The translations under genes were made by a program, and so were the position numbers. Shown piece after piece: positions 16,966 through 23,828 of a stretch of DNA of 64,000 nucleotides (position 1 is its first letter; every line of letters begins with the position of its first letter). Under the pieces are notes generated by a model. It was not told the origin of the DNA and did not search any database. It saw only the letters and a program-made list of their open reading frames with translations. Source of the DNA: SIG437 sp045576235 (GTDB taxonomy: Bacteria > Bacillota > Clostridia > UBA1381 > UBA9506); assembly GCA_045576235.1 (NCBI GenBank), contig JAZNGA010000017.1, forward strand, positions 9,675 to 73,674. The letters run 5' to 3'.

Positions 16966-18186
16966 TTATTTTTCAGGAATTTCCTGACTGCTATATAAGC
17001 CTGACTTTCCCGACATCATAAAGCTCACGGCACACACAGTCGCAAACAACAAAATTCCGTTTCCGCCAAAAACCTCAATCGCAAGGATTATTGAAGCAAG
17101 CGGACAGTTAACCACTCCGCAGAAAAGAGCAACAAAGCCGACAGATGCGGCAAAGCCTGCATCCATGCCTAAAACTCCTCCCAAAGCACAGCCAAAGGTT
17201 GAGCCGACAAAAAATGCAGGAACAATTTCTCCACCCTTAAAGCCTGCAGAAATAGTGATTGCCGTAAATATTATTTTCATCAAAAATGCTTCAGGTCTTG
17301 TCTGCCCTGAAAGAGCGCGGCCTATAACATCCATCCCTGCGCCATTATAATCATAGCCTCCCGATAAAAGTGTCAGTCCGATTATGACAGCGCCGCCGAT
17401 TGCACCTTTTAGGTAAATGTTTGGAATAAGCTTATTCATATAATGCTCACATTTTTTTATCAAAAAGCAGAACAACATACTCACAAGAGCACATAAAATT
17501 GCCAGAATCACGGTTTTAATAAGAAGTTCAGGCGTCAGCACCGGAATCTTCACCAAATCAAAACGAACAGGCTTCAATCCAAAAACGAGCGCCAAACGCG
17601 AGCCGACAATCGCAGCAATCACACACGGAACAAGCCCCGCATAACTCTTGACTCTGGCGTGCGCAACCTCCAAAGCAAATATGGCCGCCGTAAGCGGAGT
17701 CCCGAAAAGAGCGGCAAACACGGCGCTCATACCCGTCATCACAACAATTTGCAAATCCTTTTTGCTTAATCTGAATATTTTTCCGATGTTATAGCCAATG
17801 CTTCCGCCAAGCTGAAGTGCCGCGCCTTCTCTTCCCGCAGAACCTCCTAAAAGATGGGTTATGACCGTGCTGATAAAAATGAGAGGCGCCATGGCAAGCG
17901 GAACTTTTCTTTCATTTTTAGCAGCTTCTATAACACAGTCTGTGTCAAGCTTTCCAAACCTTTTGCAAAAAGCATATAAAAAAGCAAGCAAAACGCCACC
18001 TGCAGGAAGCAGAAAAATTATCCATGTGTTAGCCATTCTGTATTCCGCGCCGACATCAATCGCGATATGGAACACACTGCCTGCCGCACCACCTAAAAGA
18101 CCTAGCGCCAAAGCAATCAGCACCCATTTTAAGAAGGCTTTTACATATTCAAATGAGACCTTTAAATTTTCTTTTATAAACTCCAT
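16966..18186 (-). CDS. CLC-type anion channel/antiporter
   Basis: 406 residues from the ATG at 18186 (AAGGGGAAGATT upstream; an earlier in-frame start runs through a terminator hairpin and is rejected). Ten or more hydrophobic helices. GGSAGREGAALQLGGSIG is the GREG anion-pathway motif with the gating Glu, and GFKGGEIVPAFFVGSTFG is the helix-N motif. The usual first motif GSGIP is not present; the region reads KLDTDCVIEA, and the overall pattern (MAPLIFISTVITHLLGGSAGREG) resembles the fluoride-exporting CLC clade. Substrate chloride or fluoride is therefore open. No fluoride riboswitch was seen upstream. Confidence 0.87.
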   Translation of the reverse strand: MEFIKENLKVSFEYVKAFLKWVLIALALGLLGGAAGSVFHIAIDVGAEYRMANTWIIFLLPAGGVLLAFLYAFCKRFGKLDTDCVIEAAKNERKVPLAMAPLIFISTVITHLLGGSAGREGAALQLGGSIGYNIGKIFRLSKKDLQIVVMTGMSAVFAALFGTPLTAAIFALEVAHARVKSYAGLVPCVIAAIVGSRLALVFGLKPVRFDLVKIPVLTPELLIKTVILAILCALVSMLFCFLIKKCEHYMNKLIPNIYLKGAIGGAVIIGLTLLSGGYDYNGAGMDVIGRALSGQTRPEAFLMKIIFTAITISAGFKGGEIVPAFFVGSTFGCALGGVLGMDAGFAASVGFVALFCGVVNCPLASIILAIEVFGGNGILLFATVCAVSFMMSGKSGLYSSQEIPEK

Positions 18187-18212
18187 AATCTTCCCCTTGC
18201 TTCCATCTGAAA

Positions 18213-18246
18213 GGTGCTGCAGCAAAAATCATTTTGCTGCAGCACC
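18213..18246. terminator. Hairpin between antiporter and CLC genes
   Basis: Perfect 15-bp arms GGTGCTGCAGCAAAA (18213-18227) and TTTTGCTGCAGCACC (18232-18246), loop ATCA. It separates two genes on the minus strand. Member of the recurring GCAAAA...TTTTGC family. Confidence 0.7.
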
Positions 18247-18260
18247 ATTTACACCATATC

Positions 18261-19562
18261 TTATTCTTCTGTTTTATTTTTTGCTTCCTCAAGCTTTGCC
18301 TGACGGCGCATCTTAACCTCGTCAGACATCGGCTTGATTTCTCCTGCAGCCTGAAGGGAAAGCTTTGTGAACATCGGGCCGAAAATCTCATAAATAAGCA
18401 CTGCAAACAATGTGATATTTCTTATCATCGGTCCATCACTGGGAAGAGCTGCTGCCGCTATTGCACACATTCCAAGCGCAACACCGGCCTGCGGAAGAAG
18501 CGTGATTCCAAGATATTTGCAAATCTGTGGCTCACATTTCACAAGCTTTGCACTCCAATATGTTCCACAATATTTTCCGAGCGAACGGAAAACAATATAA
18601 ACAACACCTATGATGACTATTGCAACATCGGCAAAAACGCCAAGCTCAAGCTCTGCTCCGCTGATAACGAAGAAAAGCGCAAAAACAGGAGATGTCCATT
18701 TATCTGCAGCTCCCATAAGGTCATCTGACAGAGGACATATGTTGCAGAACACAGTTCCGAGCATCATGCAAACGAGGAGTGAAGAAAAGCCGATATGCAC
18801 ATGGCCTATTTCAAATTTTATCATTGAAAGCGCAACAGTCACCAAAACAAAAGCGATGGTCATATTCAATCTGTTTGTGTTGGAGTTGAAGAGCTTTTCA
18901 AACTGTGTTAAAATCCAGCCCATCAAAGCACCAAGACCAAGCGAGCAGACAATTTCAACGATAGGATTCACTATAATCGAAACCATGTCAACCTGACCTG
19001 AAACCAAGGTTTTAGCAATGCCGAAAGAAACAGCAAAAACAATGAGTCCCACGGCGTCATCCAAAGCTACAATAGGAAGCAAAAGCTTTGTCAAAGGTCC
19101 TTTAGCCTTAAACTGACGGACAACCATCAGCGTTGCCGCAGGAGCTGTCGCTGTTGCTATTGCGCCAAGTGTTATGACCTGAGGAAGAGAAAGTTTATCA
19201 GGCATAATTTTGTGAACAACAAAAAGCGCAAGGTCAACAAAAACAGTCGCCACCAAAGCCTGAATAATTCCGATAACGGTTGCTTGTTTTCCTGTCTTTT
19301 TAAGCTCAGACAGCTTGAATTCACTGCCTATTGAAAAAGCAATAAAGCCAAGCGCAACATCAGCAATTATTCCTAAAGCCTCAACTGCCTCCATTGTCTC
19401 GAAACCAAGTCCGCTTATGCCGATTCTTCCTAAACAATATGGCCCGATTAAAACGCCGGCAATAAGGTAAGCCGTGACAGACGGCAATTTCAATGGTTTA
19501 AATAATCTTGTCATTAAAAGCCCTGCAAGCAAAGCTACTGAAACCGATAAAAGTGTGTTCAT
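18261..19562 (-). CDS. Cation:proton antiporter (CPA2/KefB-NhaA-like family)
   Basis: 433 residues from the ATG at 19562, preceded by GGGGGAAG; the longer open frame upstream lacks a ribosome site. About 12 membrane helices. Family features include LKLPSVTAYLIAGVLIGP near the N-terminus, GFIAFSIGSEF, and the helix-5 region LGAIATATAPAATLMVVRQ. The ion-binding part reads VALDDAVGLIVFA, carrying a DD pair. No C-terminal TrkA-N domain, so not a full KefB/KefC. Expected to exchange Na+ or K+ for H+ at the cytoplasmic membrane. Neighbour of the CLC gene; a shared role in ion balance is plausible. Confidence 0.88.
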   Translation of the reverse strand: MNTLLSVSVALLAGLLMTRLFKPLKLPSVTAYLIAGVLIGPYCLGRIGISGLGFETMEAVEALGIIADVALGFIAFSIGSEFKLSELKKTGKQATVIGIIQALVATVFVDLALFVVHKIMPDKLSLPQVITLGAIATATAPAATLMVVRQFKAKGPLTKLLLPIVALDDAVGLIVFAVSFGIAKTLVSGQVDMVSIIVNPIVEIVCSLGLGALMGWILTQFEKLFNSNTNRLNMTIAFVLVTVALSMIKFEIGHVHIGFSSLLVCMMLGTVFCNICPLSDDLMGAADKWTSPVFALFFVISGAELELGVFADVAIVIIGVVYIVFRSLGKYCGTYWSAKLVKCEPQICKYLGITLLPQAGVALGMCAIAAAALPSDGPMIRNITLFAVLIYEIFGPMFTKLSLQAAGEIKPMSDEVKMRRQAKLEEAKNKTEE

Positions 19563-19737
19563 ATTTTCTTCCCCCAATAAATTAATCATGACATTATATG
19601 TAATAACTACAAATTTTGCAAACAAAAACAACAAAACATTACAAAAGACATGCAAAAGCATGTCTTTTATGGCATGTTTAAATATTCTATTTACAAAGCC
19701 TCAATCATATTAGCACAAATAACGACAAATGTCAACA

Positions 19738-21009
19738 TCATTTTATCTTTCTTGCTTCTGTGTAGAATCTCTTGTCACACGCTTCACCCATTGAGAAGGT
19801 TTTCCTTGGAAGCGCGCCGTCAATTATAACGGACTTATATAAATCTGATTTATCCATCGCATCAAAAATGATGCCGAAATTGTTTTTATCCTCACAAAGC
19901 TTTAACACAACATCTTCACCGTGAATGTAGTCAATCTCACCCTCACATTTTTCAAAATATGAGTCCATAAATTTCTGAACTGTTGCAACGGTTAAATATT
20001 CCTTCGGGTTTGTAACTGTCACTTTTTCCTTTTTACCATCAAAAACAAATATAAAGCTCTGTCCTTCAACATTTTCATCACGGCTTATGTTATATTCCTT
20101 TTCAAAGGCATCCATGAAAGCCTTGCCACACGCACCGAAAACAACTCTGTGGATTGCCTCAAACTCAAGAGATTTGTCGTGGAGATTAACGAGCTCGCAA
20201 AGCGCAAAACGCGCAGGTGAATTTTTAGCCGCATTTTCGCCGATTTCTGTCTTTAAATTTTCATAATATGCTTTAGCTGTCGCAAGTGAGTGGTTTCCGT
20301 CTCCCATGGCATAAATCAGCGGCGAATCCTTTTCAACGCCATATTTTCTGTTGAATTCATCAAGATTATCAAGGGCAGCTAACTTTCTGTCTAAAGCATC
20401 CATAGCCTCATCTGACATCTTATAGCCTGCGATGTGCCCTGAATTCTGCATAAGATCAAAATCATAAACCTTTTCAAATTCAGCAGTTTTTTCTGCATTT
20501 GACTCAATGATTGAACATTCCTCGTCGTCTATGAGCATCATGATATGCGGAAGCTCGATGGGCGCATCCTTTCTGACTTTGAGTCTTGGCGGAATCCTTG
20601 AAATAACAGTTCCTTCTGTCGCACGGATTTTAGTTTGTGAGTCCTTTGAATAGTCATAGTCCTCTAAATCAACAGCACCTACGATACCAAGTCTTTTAAC
20701 GCCATTTTTGAGCGTTCTTTCAACAAATATATAAGAATCCTTATATTCTGTGAAAATGTTTGCTGACATATAGTTTTGCATAACTTCATTTGTTTTTTTA
20801 ATTCTCTCGTCAATGTCAGCATCGTTTAAATATATTTCAGGAATGGTCAGGCGAAGTGTCGATGCGTTTTCTCCCACCACTTCCTCTGCTTCCTGCCAAT
20901 ATTTTGGCTCGGAAGTGTATTGGTCGCATGCAACAACGCTCCACTTCTTCATTTTTTCACTATCTTTGGAAAATGCAGGCAAAAGTATATCTGCTCTTTT
21001 AAATGTCAT
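19738..21009 (-). CDS. DUF1015 domain-containing protein
   Basis: 423 residues, full length for DUF1015. Recognisable are the N-terminal FKRADILLPAF and WSVVACDQYTSEPKYW, the central SRIPPRLKVRKDAPIELPHIMML and IYAMGDGNHSLATAKAYYE. The MGDGNHS motif is the best-conserved part and looks like an active or binding site, but no activity is established for bacterial members. It stands alone with its own promoter (TTGACA and TATAAT, 18-nt spacer) and diverges from the transporter gene. Confidence 0.9.
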   Translation of the reverse strand: MTFKRADILLPAFSKDSEKMKKWSVVACDQYTSEPKYWQEAEEVVGENASTLRLTIPEIYLNDADIDERIKKTNEVMQNYMSANIFTEYKDSYIFVERTLKNGVKRLGIVGAVDLEDYDYSKDSQTKIRATEGTVISRIPPRLKVRKDAPIELPHIMMLIDDEECSIIESNAEKTAEFEKVYDFDLMQNSGHIAGYKMSDEAMDALDRKLAALDNLDEFNRKYGVEKDSPLIYAMGDGNHSLATAKAYYENLKTEIGENAAKNSPARFALCELVNLHDKSLEFEAIHRVVFGACGKAFMDAFEKEYNISRDENVEGQSFIFVFDGKKEKVTVTNPKEYLTVATVQKFMDSYFEKCEGEIDYIHGEDVVLKLCEDKNNFGIIFDAMDKSDLYKSVIIDGALPRKTFSMGEACDKRFYTEARKIK

Positions 21010-21046
21010 AAAAAATCAATCCTTTTTAAATAAAATAACAGATATC

Positions 21047-21076
21047 ATTATATACCATCTGTCACTTTTTTGTCAA
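21047..21076 (-). promoter_or_regulatory. Promoter of the DUF1015 gene
   Basis: Minus strand: TTGACA (21076-21071), 18-nt spacer, TATAAT (21052-21047). Confidence 0.7.
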
Positions 21077-21116
21077 TCATTTCACTCAAAAATATAGGAA
21101 AGCTTAAAGACAAGCC

Positions 21117-21145
21117 TTGATTTTCTTTCATAATAATAGTAAAAT
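21117..21145 (+). promoter_or_regulatory. Promoter of the EamA-type transporter gene
   Basis: TTGATT (21117-21122), 17-nt spacer, TAAAAT (21140-21145), about 32 nt before the ATG at 21177. Confidence 0.65.
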
Positions 21146-21176
21146 AATTAAGTTGGTTTTTGAAAGGAGACTTTTT

Positions 21177-22028
21177 ATGGAAAACAGCTGGATTATTTTT
21201 ATATTTATATATGCACTTTTAAAAGGAAGCCGCGACGGAATGAAAAAAGCAGCGCTCAAAAGAAGCAGTTCGGGTGAAATCCTGTTTTTCTACACTCTTT
21301 TGGGTTTTTTATTCACGATTCCTTTTTCCCGCGGTGCTCTTTCTTTAGAGCCGATTTACATTTTTTTTGCTTTTTTAAAGGCGGGCGTCGTGTGCACGGC
21401 ATGGATGTTTTCGCTTGTGGCTTTAAAGAAAATGTCTGTCAGCCTCTTTGGAATTGTTGATTTGTCGAGAATGATTTTCTCAACCTGCTTTGGTGTTTTT
21501 CTTTTGGGAGAAAGCTTCACATCAGGAAAAGGAATCGGCGTCATTTTAGTAATTACCGGGCTCTTTCTTGTTAATCTGAAAAAGGAGTCAGACTCAAAGA
21601 CTGCGTCCGCCTCCATTCTTGTTGCAGCTTTACTTAACTGTTTCTTTAATGCGCTTTCGGGCACAATGGATAAAGTCTTAATGCAATATATGGAAGCATC
21701 CCAGCTTCAGTTCTGGTATATGCTGTTTATGACGCTTATTTACGGCGCTGTGATTTTAATCCGCAAAGATAAAATATCACTGAAGAGCCTCAAAAGAAAT
21801 TACTGGATTCCGCTTATGAGCATTTCATTAGTTGTCGGCGACAGAATTCTTTTCATTGCAAACGCTCATCCGCTAAGCGAAGTGACTGTTATGACTGTCA
21901 TAAAACAAGCTTCTGTGATTGTCACAGTGATGACAGGATGGCTCGTCTTCAAAGAAAAGCATATTCTTTATAAACTTATGTGTGCTTCAATCGTTTTAAT
22001 GGGAATTTTTATCGCAATATTCCTATAA
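21177..22028 (+). CDS. EamA/DMT-family transporter
   Basis: 283 residues from the ATG at 21177, which follows GAAAGGAGA; an upstream in-frame start lacks a ribosome site. Ten hydrophobic segments in two similar halves of five, the drug/metabolite transporter layout. Typical phrases are SRMIFSTCFGVFLLGESFTSGKGIGVILVITGLFLV in the first half and KQASVIVTVMTGWLVFKEKHILYKLMCASIVLMGIFIAI in the second, i.e. the conserved 'E' of the fourth helix loops. Substrate unknown. Followed 85 nt later by the Gfo/Idh gene, which has its own promoter. Confidence 0.85.
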   Translation: MENSWIIFIFIYALLKGSRDGMKKAALKRSSSGEILFFYTLLGFLFTIPFSRGALSLEPIYIFFAFLKAGVVCTAWMFSLVALKKMSVSLFGIVDLSRMIFSTCFGVFLLGESFTSGKGIGVILVITGLFLVNLKKESDSKTASASILVAALLNCFFNALSGTMDKVLMQYMEASQLQFWYMLFMTLIYGAVILIRKDKISLKSLKRNYWIPLMSISLVVGDRILFIANAHPLSEVTVMTVIKQASVIVTVMTGWLVFKEKHILYKLMCASIVLMGIFIAIFL

Positions 22029-22045
22029 ATAATTAGCATTTGTCA

Positions 22046-22074
22046 TTGACAACAAAGTCCCCTTATGATAAAAT
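22046..22074 (+). promoter_or_regulatory. Promoter of the Gfo/Idh gene
   Basis: TTGACA (22046-22051), 17-nt spacer, TAAAAT (22069-22074), 40 nt upstream of the ATG at 22114. Confidence 0.75.
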
Positions 22075-22113
22075 GTGTGTGAAAAAATAAATTCTATGGG
22101 AAGAGGGAGAAAA

Positions 22114-23331
22114 ATGGATCAAATCAATGTAGGAGTTATCGGACACGGCAACAGAGGTCACGGCAATCTGAAAACCGTTATGAACAACAAAGATGTAAAC
22201 ATCGTTGCAGTTTGCGATTCATATGAAGACAGAGCTCAGGGCGCGGTAGATTCCGTTCTTGAAGAAGGACGAAAAGAGCCTTTTAAAACAACTGACTATA
22301 AGGAAATTTTAAAGCGTGATGATGTTAACACGATTTTGATTTTCACGTCATGGGAATCTCACATAAGAATTGCCGTAGATGCCATGAGAGCAGGAAAAGC
22401 TGTTGCTATGGAGGTTGGCGGGGCCTACACGGTTGAAGAATGTTTCGAGCTTGTTGAAGCCTGGGAGGAAACGCAGGTTCCTTTTATGATGCTTGAAAAC
22501 TGCTGTTTTGGAAAAAAAGAGCTTCTTGTGCAGGGCCTTGTAAGAGCAGGAAAATTAGGCGAGCTTGTTTATTGCCACGGTGCATATGGTCACGACTTAA
22601 GAAAAGAGGTCGTTGAGGGCAAGGAAAACAGACGCTACAGACTCGAAAACTATAAAAACAGAAACTGCGAAAACTATCCTACTCACGAGCTTGGTCCAAT
22701 TGCAAAAATCCTTGACATAAATAGAGGAAACAAGATGAACAGGCTTGTGTCGATGGCTTCAAAATCAGCAGGATTAAAGAAATATATAAACGACAGAAAA
22801 GACACAATAGTTAACAAAGAGCTTTTAGACACAGAGTTTAAACAGGCCGACATCGTTGACACTCTCATCACCTGCGAAAACGGCGAGCTCATTTCATTAA
22901 GACTTGACACAACCCTTCCCCGTTCATATAGCCGAGAATTCACAGTCAGAGGAACAAACGGAATGTATGAAGAAAACACAAACTCTGTCTTTCTCGACGG
23001 AGAGCAGGAATATTTTGAGCCCGAAAAATATTCAGCTCTTGCGCTTAATAATGCCTACTTAAACTATTCTCGCTATCTCCCTGATTTCTGGAGAGATATC
23101 ACACCCGAAGAAATGAGAATGGGCCATGGCGGAATGGACACATACACATTCAGAACATTTTTCGATTGCTTGAAAAATGACCTTCCTATGCCTGTTGATG
23201 TCTATGACACAGCATCGTGGATGGTAATCACTCCACTAAGCGAGCAGTCACTTAAAACAGGTATGCCTGTAGAGATTCCTGATTTCACTAAGGGAAAATG
23301 GAAGACAAGAGAAAGAAATGATGTTAAATAG
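22114..23331 (+). CDS. Gfo/Idh/MocA family oxidoreductase
   Basis: 405 residues from the ATG at 22114 (AGAGGGAG upstream). N-terminal Rossmann domain with VGVIGHGNRGHGN (NAD(P)-binding glycine motif, residues 5-17) and VAVCDSYEDRA; the segment GKAVAMEVGGAYTVEE takes the place of the family's EKP motif, with Glu-Val in place of Glu-Lys-Pro. The C-terminal alpha/beta domain carries YPTHELGPIAKIL, the probable catalytic His. The long form resembles secreted-sugar or alpha-N-acetylgalactosaminidase-like GH109 members of the superfamily, which also use NAD. Substrate unknown, presumably a sugar or inositol derivative. No signal peptide. Confidence 0.88.
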   Translation: MDQINVGVIGHGNRGHGNLKTVMNNKDVNIVAVCDSYEDRAQGAVDSVLEEGRKEPFKTTDYKEILKRDDVNTILIFTSWESHIRIAVDAMRAGKAVAMEVGGAYTVEECFELVEAWEETQVPFMMLENCCFGKKELLVQGLVRAGKLGELVYCHGAYGHDLRKEVVEGKENRRYRLENYKNRNCENYPTHELGPIAKILDINRGNKMNRLVSMASKSAGLKKYINDRKDTIVNKELLDTEFKQADIVDTLITCENGELISLRLDTTLPRSYSREFTVRGTNGMYEENTNSVFLDGEQEYFEPEKYSALALNNAYLNYSRYLPDFWRDITPEEMRMGHGGMDTYTFRTFFDCLKNDLPMPVDVYDTASWMVITPLSEQSLKTGMPVEIPDFTKGKWKTRERNDVK

Positions 23332-23390
23332 AAAAAGATGCAGAGGCTATCTTTTTTTAGCAGGTCTTTTTTAATATAGTCGAAATATTA

Positions 23391-23418
23391 ATAATACCAC
23401 TCGCATAAGCGAGTGGTA
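23391..23418 (+). terminator. Hairpin downstream of the Gfo/Idh gene
   Basis: AATACCACTCGC-ATAA-GCGAGTGGTATT, followed by TCATTTT. It may terminate the Gfo/Idh gene; a weaker hairpin (AAAAAGAT...ATCTTTTT, 23331-23357) lies just before it. Its right flank matches the flank of the long palindrome at 62.1 kb, so it may also be part of the repeat element. Confidence 0.6.
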
Positions 23419-23433
23419 TTTCATTTTCGTGCC

Positions 23434-23624
23434 TCCCTAAACTTCACTTGCTACCCATAAATGTTTTATTCCTCACAGGCTTCTCCTCAAAGGAGAAGCT
23501 GTCACGGAGTGACTGATGAGGTGTAGGTTGTGAATACAACCGTTAAACATCATAATCTATTACTATACCACCTCATCCGAGTTTTGTTACACAAAACCCA
23601 CCTTTTCCTCAAAGGAGAAGGCTT
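23434..23624. repeat. Composite palindromic (MITE-like) repeat element
   Basis: A non-coding stretch built of nested hairpins: GGCTTCTCCT/AGGAGAAGCT (23478-23500), GTCAC/GTGAC (23501-23513), a distant inverted pair GATGAGGTG (23515-23523) and CACCTCATC (23569-23577), GTTTTGT/ACAAAAC (23581-23597) and CCTTTTCCT/AGGAGAAGG (23601-23621). The two ends are thus mirror versions of each other. The left part (TCCCTAAACTTCACTTGCT, 23434-23452) recurs with two changes at 62178-62196. Similar AGGAGAAG/TGATGAGGTG palindromes are, to my knowledge, scattered through many clostridial genomes. No reading frame of note. The remaining gap 23625-23828 holds only the ppdK terminator. Confidence 0.75.
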
Positions 23625-23758
23625 TTATTAAGTTTATTTTCTATACTTCAACATTTCACAATAATCTACTTTTTTTACAAATTCTCCTTTGTTATTTTTT
23701 CATCGCTTGAGCTCTTTTGAATCACACAGGCTTAGCGTAGTTTTCGTTACACAACAAA

Positions 23759-23790
23759 AAGCCCTTGTCGGACTAATCCGACAAGGGCTT
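23759..23790 (-). terminator. Terminator of ppdK
   Basis: Arms AAGCCCTTGTCGGA and TCCGACAAGGGCTT with loop CTAA, followed on the minus strand by TTTTTGTTG. Strong intrinsic terminator. Confidence 0.85.
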
Positions 23791-23828
23791 TTCCTGTTTA
23801 TTTTTTTCTTTTCACAAACAAGTTATAA

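Noticed and set aside
18187..18260. Fluoride riboswitch upstream of the CLC gene
   Set aside because: Only a simple perfect hairpin of the terminator family is present; the crcB-motif core was not found.
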